DNA of 56,874 nt from a virus, in IMG/VR virus record IMGVR_UViG_3300044630_004031, positions 1 to 56,874 of that record; one strand, written 5' to 3'. The position numbers and the translations under genes are program-made. A model generated the notes under the pieces. The model ran no database searches. It was not told the DNA's origin and was given only the letters and a program-made list of their open reading frames with translations. The stretch's first letter is position 1, and each line of letters starts with the position of its first letter. Positions 15,257-22,950 of the stretch are shown here, in pieces.

Positions 15257-18085
15257 ATGCAGACATTCACTCCAATTAAAACAGGTGCATTTTTAACTCA
15301 AGGTAAGCGACTTCAGGAGCTTACCAAAATTCGTAGTGCGTCAATAACTCTACTCAAGTTTAAAAAAGATAGATTAAAATTAGAAAAGAAATATCAAGAA
15401 ACCAAAGATAAATTTTCCACCAGGCAAACAATTTTAGATAGGGAAAAAAATCAGGAAGCAAAAAAGAAAAAACCCAGAGAATCTAAACTAATTAGAAAGG
15501 GTCAAGATGTAGCGTCTACAACAATAATAAATTTATTAATGACTTTCATTAAATTGAAAGCTTTAATGTGGCTAGGAGATCCTGAAAATTTAAAGAAAGT
15601 TCAAGCTATAGTCAAAGGTTTATCTGGAGTATTTAAATTTATAGACTGGTTTGCAACTGGCTCAGTCAATAATTTATTAAATGGTGTACATAGCCTGGTG
15701 TTTGGAGGTTCAATATTAGAAAGAATCCTCGGACTATTTTCTGCTATTGTAGGATTTTTTGGATTACGATATTTACTAAATCCTTTAAAATTAATTAAAG
15801 ATTTAAAATTTGTAATTAAAAATGGCGACAAGATAGGAGAAATATTTAATGCCTTCAAAAAATCTGGCATTAAAGAAGGAGCTGCTAATCTTGCACAAGG
15901 TCTAACTAAAACTACAAGTATTTTTAAAAGAGGATTAGCTAAAGGACTTGTCCGAGCAGTATTAAAAGTATTTGGTAAAGGAGGTTTTAAGTTTCTAGCT
16001 AAAGCTGCCGCACCTGCAGTTGGAGGAATATTAAAACTTGTAGGTGGACCATTAAAAGCAATAGCTAGTAAGACAGTTGCTGGAATTCCTGTAGTAGGTC
16101 CTTTACTCAATTTAGGTATTAATTTATTATTAGGTGATCCAATAGACAAAGCAATTGTCAAAACTGTTGGATCTACTTTAGGAATGGGATTGGGTGCAGT
16201 TGTTGGTTCTGTATTCCCTGGTCCTGGAACTATTGTTGGTGGAGCTTTGGGTGGAATTGTAGGAGATTGGGCAGCTTCAAATTTATATGATTGGATGAAG
16301 AGTGCAGTTTCCAAAAAAGAAGAACCTGCACTTGCAGTTGGTGGTATTGTCACTAAACCAACTAGAGCTTTAATTGGTGAGGCTGGACCAGAGGCAGTAA
16401 TTCCTCTTGGACATATTTACAATGGTGGAATATTAAGTGCTCCATTTGGTATTATTGCGTCTTCTATGATTGGTGGAATAGATGCACTGATCAATTCAAT
16501 GGGTCCAGTTGGAATAGCAATTAGGCCATTTGCACAACAGTTACTATCTCCATATACTAGAGAGTTTGGAAAAACTAATTATGCATTTACTTCAGATCTA
16601 GCTAAGAAATCTGGAAAGTCACCTTCAATATTAGCTTCATCTGTGCCCGAATCAACTGATAAAGAATTAAATAAAATTATAGGATCAGATTTACCACTGA
16701 ATATTATTCAAAGAAAAGAGCAAGAAAAGAAAGAAAGATATAACAATGGGTCTAGTGTTCGTGAAATTCTTGCAGATATCTTGAACAATTTTATTAATCT
16801 AGATTTTAGTTCTGGCGATACTGGTGGTGGAGCTGGTGGTGGCGGTGGTGGAGGAGCTGGATCAGATCAATCATTAACTGCGGCAGAATTGGATGCTATT
16901 AAAGCATCTTCTTCAGACAAGCGAGCTGCTGCCCATCTAGCAACATTGGAAGCTACAGCACCACAGCATGTTGCTGATGTATATCAAGTTATTTTAAACA
17001 GGGCTGCAGGACAAAGTGGAGGAATTCCTGCAGTAATTACTGCCAAGGAACAGTTTACTCCCTATTCAGCAGCATTATATGGATCCAGTGCGGATAAAAA
17101 TGCTCAAAGAAAATATGGTGGGCTTGGATTAACTAAAAAAGAATTATTTGAACTAGCAGGAAAGACTGATGGAATTCAACAATTAACAAATAGATTCCAA
17201 GCTGGAAATCCTAAAATTGCAGCACAAGTGATAGCCGATTTTGAAAAGAATGGACCTTTATCTCAATCAGCAAAGAAATTTGTTGGTGGTGCTCAATATT
17301 TTCTTGGATATAAACATACAGGTGCAAGAAGTAGACCCGATGGAGGAAACTGGTTCAGAGACAAATATCAAACTGGTGGTATAGTATCTACTCAGGGTGT
17401 TGCAGATACTGGACCTGGATATACAATTCAAGGTGCATCAGATCAACAAGGTAGACCAGTAGTGTTTTCACAATCTGCTGCTTCTGCATTTGCAAAAATG
17501 ATGAAAGATTCTGGTGGTGCAGTTAAACCATCTGATGTTGCAAGCAGTAAAAGAAGTCCTACTAAAAATCGTAGTGTTAATGGAGCCGCAAAATCAAAAC
17601 ATCTATATGGAATTGCTATGGATATCCATGGATCCTCTGAGAAATGGATTCGTGCTAATGGTTCCAAATATGGTTGGATTGCAAATGATTATCCTGGCTC
17701 TCATGGAGGCCACTTTGAATTTGGCGGACAAGGAATTCAGCCATCAGATTCTCCCTCACAAACTCAAGAATCAAGAACTACAGAAACTTCCACACAAGAT
17801 TCCACTCCATCTTGGACTGATATTGGACCACAATTAAAACAGCTGGCGGAACTTCTATTACCATCTGCACCAAAAGTTAATTCAGAACAATTATCTTCAA
17901 GCAGTATGGATTTTGTTCAGGCATCCAAACTTCCTGTGGCTCTCTCAGATACATATATTATACCCCAAGGAAATACTATGATTTCCAATTTGAATGTAGT
18001 CACTCCACTAGAAAGGACAGACTATTCAGTTGGATCATTTGCACACATAGATAGCTCATCTTACTTAGGACAGCGTAGACTATAA
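15257..18085 (+). CDS. second tape-measure-like hub protein with SleB-like and M15 peptidase-like domains
   Basis: The product is 942 residues and starts one base after the stop of its paralogue. Both share a charged helical start, the pair of hydrophobic helices (here LMTFIKLKALMWLGDPENLK and IVGFFGLRYLLNPLKLIKDL) and the tape-measure motif (GGIVTKPTRALIGEAGPEAV at about 362-381). After a Gly-rich linker near residue 525, residues 540-700 resemble SleB-type cell wall hydrolases (HVADVYQVILNRAAG, AVITAKEQFTPYSAAL). Residues 745-822 resemble VanY/M15 zinc peptidases: SKHLYGIAMD (His782, Asp789) and SHGGHFEF (His819). The hydrolases probably open peptidoglycan during injection. Domain calls rest on motifs only. 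Confidence 0.8.
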   Translation: MQTFTPIKTGAFLTQGKRLQELTKIRSASITLLKFKKDRLKLEKKYQETKDKFSTRQTILDREKNQEAKKKKPRESKLIRKGQDVASTTIINLLMTFIKLKALMWLGDPENLKKVQAIVKGLSGVFKFIDWFATGSVNNLLNGVHSLVFGGSILERILGLFSAIVGFFGLRYLLNPLKLIKDLKFVIKNGDKIGEIFNAFKKSGIKEGAANLAQGLTKTTSIFKRGLAKGLVRAVLKVFGKGGFKFLAKAAAPAVGGILKLVGGPLKAIASKTVAGIPVVGPLLNLGINLLLGDPIDKAIVKTVGSTLGMGLGAVVGSVFPGPGTIVGGALGGIVGDWAASNLYDWMKSAVSKKEEPALAVGGIVTKPTRALIGEAGPEAVIPLGHIYNGGILSAPFGIIASSMIGGIDALINSMGPVGIAIRPFAQQLLSPYTREFGKTNYAFTSDLAKKSGKSPSILASSVPESTDKELNKIIGSDLPLNIIQRKEQEKKERYNNGSSVREILADILNNFINLDFSSGDTGGGAGGGGGGGAGSDQSLTAAELDAIKASSSDKRAAAHLATLEATAPQHVADVYQVILNRAAGQSGGIPAVITAKEQFTPYSAALYGSSADKNAQRKYGGLGLTKKELFELAGKTDGIQQLTNRFQAGNPKIAAQVIADFEKNGPLSQSAKKFVGGAQYFLGYKHTGARSRPDGGNWFRDKYQTGGIVSTQGVADTGPGYTIQGASDQQGRPVVFSQSAASAFAKMMKDSGGAVKPSDVASSKRSPTKNRSVNGAAKSKHLYGIAMDIHGSSEKWIRANGSKYGWIANDYPGSHGGHFEFGGQGIQPSDSPSQTQESRTTETSTQDSTPSWTDIGPQLKQLAELLLPSAPKVNSEQLSSSSMDFVQASKLPVALSDTYIIPQGNTMISNLNVVTPLERTDYSVGSFAHIDSSSYLGQRRL

Positions 18086-19413
18086 TGAATCAATTTTTTG
18101 CTGGAGATTTTTCTCTCAAAGAAGTAAAATTGTATCCCGTAAAAGACGAAGGTGGTCTTGCGGGCAATAGAAAGTTTATTGATATAAAACAATTAGTACA
18201 AGAAGTTACAATCAATGAAAGTATTATTTCTACAAGTTTATATTGTCAGTTAGTAATTCAAGATATTGGAAATAATATTATTGGAGAGTTGCCTATAATT
18301 GGACAGGAAAGAATTCAATTAATTATATCAACTTCTTATGCAGACTATAATTTAAACTTCTACATCTACAAGATTGATGGTAGAGTGATGAAAGAAAAAA
18401 ATCAGGTCTATGTCATTCATGCTGTAAGTAAAGAAGCTTTGATAAATGAACATACCAGAATCCGTGAGAGAATAGATGGAAAGAAAGCAGAAGATTTTCT
18501 AAAAGAAAAACTAGAATTAATCAGCGATAAAACTTTTGAAGGTAGAGTTGATAGCACTCTACATCCATTCGATATGTATGTTACGAATTGGAGATTATTT
18601 GATACTGCTATATGGATGTCTAGAAGATCTGTATCAACAAAGTATAAAGATTCTGTTGGATATCTTTTCTATGAAACTCTAGATGGATATAATTTTAAAT
18701 CTTTAGATGTTCTCTTTGATACAACTCCATATCCAAACAAGAATACAAAGTATACATTTATTCAGGGTAATACTAGTTCTACAGGATCTGATTCTAACAA
18801 TTATAGAATCATGGATTATTCTTCAACAAAAGCATTTGATATTTTTGAGGACTTGAGAAATGGTGCATTCTCTCATAATGCTTTATATGTGGATATCAAT
18901 AATAGAAATTATCAGAATTGGAATACAAATGCATCTACCTACTGGAAGGATATGACTCATCTCGGAAATATGACTCCATTTCCAAATGAAGATCTTTTAA
19001 AGAACCCATCCAGATTAGTATACCGACCTACTACTATTTCTACTTTTAATTGGAAGCCAATGTCATCATCTCAAATTGAAAGTTTAAATAATATTGATGA
19101 AGTAAATAAGACTTTTGAAAAATCTATATACAGATATTATTTCTTGGAGTATAATAAACTGGAGGTTGCTATTCCTGGAGATCTGAAACTGAGAGCAGGT
19201 AATGTTATTAATGTTTCTATTCCATCTCCCAAGAGAGATAAAACAAATAAAGTTGTTGAAGATAAAAGAATAAGTGGAAAGTATCTAGTACATTCTATTA
19301 GGCATACTATCCTAAATAGAACTGAATTGAGAACCATTGCAACATTAACTAGAGATTCTTTTGGTGGCAATGAAATTAATCCTATTTCCGTAGAAACTAG
19401 AGAAACATTCTAA
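18085..19413 (+). CDS. 27: baseplate hub subunit gp27-like
   Basis: The product is 442 residues; T4 gp27 has 391. gp27 forms the trimeric ring joining the gp5 spike to the tail tube. The N-terminal part (FIDIKQLVQEVTINESIIST, then LYCQLVIQDIGNNIIGELPI) and ERIQLIIS fit the first tube-like domain. A later strand pair (LRAGNVINVSIPSPKR, KYLVHSIRHTI, LRTIATLTRDSF) fits the second. The start overlaps the last base of the upstream stop, and the gene for gp5 follows after one small gene, the usual hub order. Sequence similarity to T4 is weak; the assignment leans on position and on the pattern shared by cyanophage gp27 proteins. Confidence 0.75.
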   Translation: MNQFFAGDFSLKEVKLYPVKDEGGLAGNRKFIDIKQLVQEVTINESIISTSLYCQLVIQDIGNNIIGELPIIGQERIQLIISTSYADYNLNFYIYKIDGRVMKEKNQVYVIHAVSKEALINEHTRIRERIDGKKAEDFLKEKLELISDKTFEGRVDSTLHPFDMYVTNWRLFDTAIWMSRRSVSTKYKDSVGYLFYETLDGYNFKSLDVLFDTTPYPNKNTKYTFIQGNTSSTGSDSNNYRIMDYSSTKAFDIFEDLRNGAFSHNALYVDINNRNYQNWNTNASTYWKDMTHLGNMTPFPNEDLLKNPSRLVYRPTTISTFNWKPMSSSQIESLNNIDEVNKTFEKSIYRYYFLEYNKLEVAIPGDLKLRAGNVINVSIPSPKRDKTNKVVEDKRISGKYLVHSIRHTILNRTELRTIATLTRDSFGGNEINPISVETRETF

Positions 19414-19629
19414 ATGGATAACACTTTAGACAACCACATAGAAAAAAATCGTAACGAGGTTTGTGATCCAAATACAAATTCTCAGCGTCGTCGTTTCCTG
19501 GAAAACGAACTTGAGTCACTATTAAAATATAAAGAAAATAACCCAACTAAAATTGAAAATCCAAGTCCATTAGAACTATTCTGTGATGAAAATCCAGACG
19601 CCCCTGAATGCCGTATATACGAAGTTTGA
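19414..19629 (+). CDS. small hub-cluster protein with C-terminal CDENPDAPEC motif
   Basis: The product is 71 residues and begins immediately after the gp27-like stop (TAAATG). It consists of a charged, helical first two thirds (RRRFLENELESLLKYKENNP) and an ending FCDENPDAPECRIYEV with two cysteines seven residues apart. A similar C-terminal phrase occurs in small proteins between gp27 and gp5 in related phages, as far as I recall. The cysteine pair could bind metal or form a disulfide. It has no signal or membrane segment. A part in hub assembly is suggested only by position. Confidence 0.8.
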   Translation: MDNTLDNHIEKNRNEVCDPNTNSQRRRFLENELESLLKYKENNPTKIENPSPLELFCDENPDAPECRIYEV

Positions 19630-19632
19630 TAA

Positions 19633-22080
19633 ATGTCAATTAATCCTACATTACAGAACTCTGCATTTCTTGGTAATAATGATTTTACTTGGTGGCTTGG
19701 CACAGTAGAAAATGCTGATGATAGAGATGCTAAGTTAGGCAGAGTTCGTGTTAAAATTCTTGGATTCCATGATCCATTTGAAAAGCCAGAGAATTTACCT
19801 TGGGCTTTAGTTCTCCAACCAACTACAAACGCTGCAGTCAGTGGAGTTGGAAATGCTGCAAATGGAGGGCTAAAAGCTGGTAGTTTTGTCATGGGATTTT
19901 TTCTGGACTATCCAGACTGCCAGCAGCCAGTTGTGATGGGATCTTTCTACAGTCAAATTAAATCTGTAGTAATTCCAGAAACTCAATCTCAGGCAACAAC
20001 CCCAGGTGCAGTGAATGCAATCACTCCTAAAAAGACTGAAACTGGACAACCTCAAGATTCAGAAAGAACTAATGATGCAGGTGGATTAGTATCCGAATCT
20101 GTTGCTGCATCTTCTCTCCCTGCATCTGCATCAAATCCATCTGGAAATTTAGGAACTACTTCAATCGCAGATGGTAAAGATGGTCCTGCTAAAACATTAG
20201 CTGAAGACATAAAAAGATGCATTGAAGGGCTTGGAAATATTTTTAAAACTGGTGTTGTGTATGACCCAAATGCAACAAATCCAACAATAACTAATGATAT
20301 ATCGTCAGAGCAAGCTTATATTCCTGTAGCTAATGTCGATTCATTTCCTCCAGTTGGCGTAATAAAAATTGGAAGTGAGCAGATAGGATATAATGGAAAG
20401 AATGAAAGCAGCCTCATTCTTCTAAAAAGGGGAATGAATGGAACAAAACCAGCTAATCATTCGGCCAAAGCTAAGGTAACTTATATTAAAAAGACTGATA
20501 CACCTATTGAAATTTACGGCAAGTTTACAAATAAGGTAGTAAATTTAAAATCTGCAGTAGATAGGTGCATTCAGATAATTAAAAATTTAGTTTGGTATGT
20601 AGTTAATAAAGTTAAGTCTTGGTTGATGGCAGAAGTCACCAAGATATTAAATGCAATTGGCTTAGCATCAAGTAGCCCAATTCCATATTTCGTCAAAACA
20701 GTAACTGAAGTAATCATTCAAATACTAAAAAGTATTTCTTGCACTTTAGATGAAGCATTAGTAGATGCTTTAATGAATGGCATTGAAGGATTCATAACAG
20801 ATTTTGTTGAGAATCTTGCAAATGATCTAATCAGTATGGCAGAAAATTATATTAATTTTGCAGAGCAGTGTATCAATAATATCTTTGGATCCATATTTGA
20901 AATTGTATCAGTTGGAACTGAAATTGCAAGTGCAATTACTGGAATTATTGACTTGATAAAAGGTGTAGGATCCATAGGAGAGATGGGTGAATTGTTTGAT
21001 TCAAATGGTTATGTGAATGCTAATCTGTTAGCAAATGTTGGAAACATTGTCTCATTTATTTTGAACCTTCTCGGAGTAGGATGTAATAGAACTACAGAAT
21101 CTCCAATTCAAATTGACTGGGATGAGTGTGCTCTAACAGGTAATAATTGTAACCCATTTAATTTCAGAGTTACTAATAATATACAAGGCAAATGGAATCC
21201 AGAATATTCAAAACAGTTTGTTCAAGCTAGCGAAACTGGACATGTTATTATCATGGATGATACTCCATACAATAATAGACTTGTCATTGAGGCTGGTGGA
21301 AGTAGAACTGGATTTCAGGTAGATGATGCCGGAAATATTCGTGTTACCAACAGCAATAATAAAACCGAAGTTACTTTTGGAAAACAAGAAGTTAATATTA
21401 AAGGGGATGCATTTTTAAATGTCAAAGGCAATTACCATCTAAAAGTTGGTGGCAACTATCATTTAGAAGTTGATGGGCAATATAATGTATTTGCAAACAG
21501 AGAAAGTAAAGTAACTTATGCTGGCGAACATGAAACTATTTACAGTAACGATGCCAAACTAAGTGCTGCTAATGGATTTGCTCTTGCAGCATCCAAATTA
21601 GGACTCAGTGCATCTGGACAACTAGATTTACATTCACCTTCATTTAGTACATATTGCACCGAGCAGAATCATCTTTGCACTGGATCTTGGAACTTATTTA
21701 CATCATATGAAAACAAATACATTGGACTGAATAAATTCTGTTTGGTTGGAGGAAATAAAATTAATCTTCGTGCAGGAACTAATACAGATATTGGATCTGG
21801 AATATCAAATAAATTCCAAGCAACTGCAGAAAATGTTTGGAAAGGTGGATTGTATAATACTACGATTATGGGAACAAATAGTACAACTCGTTTGGGAATT
21901 AATAATGATACAACTGTAGGAGCAACATCTAAAAATAGATTGGCAGTTCAACTTGAAGCTATCGGCGGAGCTAATTTCTGCACCGTTGCCGCTCCAGAAT
22001 CAAGAATAAGTGAAGGGCCATTGTTAGACTTGAGTAGTTCTTTATGTATGAGACAAGCACCAGCGATCTTCGATACATAA
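19633..22080 (+). CDS. 5: baseplate central spike gp5-like, no lysozyme domain
   Basis: The product is 815 residues; T4 gp5 has 575. Residues 1-115 form the OB-fold (WWLGTVENADDRDAKLGRVR, VKILGFHD, GSFVMGFFLDYPDCQQPVVM). Residues about 230-290 hold a small beta module (FPPVGVIKIGSEQIGY, RGMNGT) seen in many phage structural proteins. Residues 310-490 are helical and hydrophobic, an unusual insertion. Residues 545-645 are the spike beta-prism with short repeats (INIKGDAFLNVKGNYHLKVG, GNYHLEVDGQ). The T4 lysozyme domain normally between OB-fold and spike is missing; wall-cutting domains occur instead in the two upstream tape-measure-like proteins. Confidence 0.85.
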   Translation: MSINPTLQNSAFLGNNDFTWWLGTVENADDRDAKLGRVRVKILGFHDPFEKPENLPWALVLQPTTNAAVSGVGNAANGGLKAGSFVMGFFLDYPDCQQPVVMGSFYSQIKSVVIPETQSQATTPGAVNAITPKKTETGQPQDSERTNDAGGLVSESVAASSLPASASNPSGNLGTTSIADGKDGPAKTLAEDIKRCIEGLGNIFKTGVVYDPNATNPTITNDISSEQAYIPVANVDSFPPVGVIKIGSEQIGYNGKNESSLILLKRGMNGTKPANHSAKAKVTYIKKTDTPIEIYGKFTNKVVNLKSAVDRCIQIIKNLVWYVVNKVKSWLMAEVTKILNAIGLASSSPIPYFVKTVTEVIIQILKSISCTLDEALVDALMNGIEGFITDFVENLANDLISMAENYINFAEQCINNIFGSIFEIVSVGTEIASAITGIIDLIKGVGSIGEMGELFDSNGYVNANLLANVGNIVSFILNLLGVGCNRTTESPIQIDWDECALTGNNCNPFNFRVTNNIQGKWNPEYSKQFVQASETGHVIIMDDTPYNNRLVIEAGGSRTGFQVDDAGNIRVTNSNNKTEVTFGKQEVNIKGDAFLNVKGNYHLKVGGNYHLEVDGQYNVFANRESKVTYAGEHETIYSNDAKLSAANGFALAASKLGLSASGQLDLHSPSFSTYCTEQNHLCTGSWNLFTSYENKYIGLNKFCLVGGNKINLRAGTNTDIGSGISNKFQATAENVWKGGLYNTTIMGTNSTTRLGINNDTTVGATSKNRLAVQLEAIGGANFCTVAAPESRISEGPLLDLSSSLCMRQAPAIFDT

Positions 22081-22091
22081 TATTGAGGTGC

Positions 22092-22120
22092 TTGACAAGC
22101 CACACGACCTGTGGTATGAT
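22092..22120 (+). promoter_or_regulatory. sigma70-like early promoter P1
   Basis: TTGACA at 22092-22097, 17-base spacer, TATGAT at 22115-22120: a full -35 box and five of six -10 bases. It lies 12 bases after the gp5 stop and serves the 61-residue gene at 22142. Confidence 0.85.
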
Positions 22121-22141
22121 TGAGCATTACAGCCCCTGCCA

Positions 22142-22327
22142 ATGAACATCCGAAGCGATTCAACTCTAGAACGAGTAGAGGTTGATGTCCTATCAAGAAC
22201 GATTCATCTACATGGTTATGATGGAGAATATCTTGAAGTACATGAACCAGATTCACAAGACTTCACTAATATGTGTAAGTTTATTAACGAAACTTTAACC
22301 GAGGATAGAATTCAATACAGGTATTGA
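22142..22327 (+). CDS. small hypothetical early protein (61 aa)
   Basis: The product is 61 residues, acidic and soluble, with beta-strand-like opening segments (LERVEVDVLSRTIHLHGYDG) and a closing helix (FTNMCKFINETL). It has its own strong sigma70-like promoter, whose expected start is about 15 bases upstream of the ATG; no clear Shine-Dalgarno sequence is visible. The TGA stop lies inside the -35 box of the next promoter. It is the first gene of a small early island inside late genes. I do not recognise the family. Confidence 0.75.
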   Translation: MNIRSDSTLERVEVDVLSRTIHLHGYDGEYLEVHEPDSQDFTNMCKFINETLTEDRIQYRY

Positions 22328-22352
22328 CAACTCAAAGCCAGTGTGCTATGAT
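22324..22352 (+). promoter_or_regulatory. sigma70-like early promoter P2 (tRNA-Leu/speD)
   Basis: TTGACA at 22324-22329, 17-base spacer, TATGAT at 22347-22352. Box sequences and spacing are identical to P1. Its transcript would run through the 22396-22444 stem-loop and tRNA-Leu towards speD. Confidence 0.85.
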
Positions 22353-22395
22353 ACCATGGTCCGTGTGAAGGAAAATGCGTATTTGATTGCAAAAT

Positions 22396-22444
22396 ACCCG
22401 AAAAAAAATTCCCCAAAATTTTTGCCTTTATAGGTTTTTCGGGT
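22396..22444 (+). other. long-loop stem-loop just upstream of tRNA-Leu
   Basis: ACCCGAAAAA (22396-22405) pairs perfectly with TTTTTCGGGT (22435-22444); the 29-base loop contains AAAATTTTT. TTTC follows the stem, so it has some terminator character. The tRNA begins five bases later. It could be an attenuator, a processing signal for the tRNA 5' end, or a leader-RNA fold. Confidence 0.55.
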
Positions 22445-22449
22445 TTTCT

Positions 22450-22532
22450 GGGCGTATGGTGAAATTGGTAAACACAACTGACTTAAAATCAGTCGGAGAT
22501 TCTCCTTGTCGGTTCAAGTCCGACTATGCCCA
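22450..22532 (+). tRNA. tRNA-Leu (anticodon UAA)
   Basis: An 83-base cloverleaf. The acceptor is GGGCGTA with TATGCCC (one G-U pair), the anticodon stem ACTGA/TCAGT carries loop CTTAAAA, the long class II variable arm has a GGAG/CTCC stem, and the T arm is GTCGG-TTCAAGT-CCGAC. The discriminator is A22532; CCA is not encoded. It reads UUA/UUG, which suits the TTA-rich tail and fibre genes. Confidence 0.97.
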
Positions 22533-22538
22533 TAAATA
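22531..22538 (+). promoter_or_regulatory. late-promoter-like box (CATAAATA) before speD
   Basis: CATAAATA overlaps the last bases of the tRNA and lies 26 bases upstream of the speD start. It could let speD be transcribed late as well as from P2. One mismatch to TATAAATA. Confidence 0.35.
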
Positions 22539-22563
22539 AATTATCGTTTCTTCAAATACAGAA

Positions 22564-22899
22564 TTGAAAAATTTAGGAAAACATTGTGTCGCAGAATTAT
22601 ATGGATGCGATCATTCTATTCTCGATAATGAAAAGACTTTAATCGAATTAATTAAAGAAGCTATTGATATTGCTGAAGCAACTCTTTTAGATATTTCTTC
22701 TCATAAATTTACTCCACAAGGAGTTACTATTGTAGCTCTATTATCAGAAAGTCATATTTCTATTCATACTTGGCCAGAGGATGGAAACGCCGCATTAGAT
22801 GTTTTTACCTGCGGAAATTCTAAGCCAGATTTAGCTCTTTTACACATCATAAATTTCCTAAAACCAACAGAATATAACATGAATTGCTTCGATAGATAG
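22564..22899 (+). CDS. speD: S-adenosylmethionine decarboxylase proenzyme SpeD
   Basis: The product is 111 residues from a TTG start at 22564, the only start that keeps the usual LGKHxxxELYGCD opening. SpeD decarboxylates S-adenosylmethionine to supply aminopropyl groups for spermidine. The self-processing site is LSESHISIHTWPE: cleavage is expected between Glu62 and Ser63, turning Ser63 into the pyruvoyl cofactor. His68 and Cys83 (LDVFTCG) are the other catalytic residues of the bacterial family. The protein is slightly short but complete. It is an auxiliary metabolic gene reported in several cyanophages; polyamines may help DNA packaging or host physiology. Confidence 0.93.
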   Translation: MKNLGKHCVAELYGCDHSILDNEKTLIELIKEAIDIAEATLLDISSHKFTPQGVTIVALLSESHISIHTWPEDGNAALDVFTCGNSKPDLALLHIINFLKPTEYNMNCFDR

Positions 22900-22909
22900 G
22901 AATAAATCT

Positions 22910-22917
22910 TATAAATA
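22910..22917 (+). promoter_or_regulatory. T4-type late promoter TATAAATA
   Basis: Perfect TATAAATA eleven bases after the speD stop and 33 bases before the ATG of the 4637-residue virion protein gene. It is the only exact match to the T4 late consensus noted in a gene-flanking position, and gp33 is encoded in this window. Confidence 0.75.
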
Positions 22918-22950
22918 AATCTAGTTTTTAGCCTCTCTCAAGGTAAATAT

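Noticed and set aside
15601-16353. 250-codon open frame on the minus strand
   Set aside because: It lies wholly inside the second tape-measure-like gene, is Pro/Thr-rich with no recognisable domain, and has no promoter or ribosome site.
22356-22433. 25-codon open frame starting ATG at 22356 after promoter P2
   Set aside because: The ATG lies about three bases before the expected transcription start, there is no ribosome site, and the frame overlaps the stem-loop. Most likely a chance frame in the tRNA leader.
22450-22532. tRNA-Leu as a phage attachment site
   Set aside because: The tRNA is complete within a lytic T4-like genome and no integrase or flanking direct repeat was seen.
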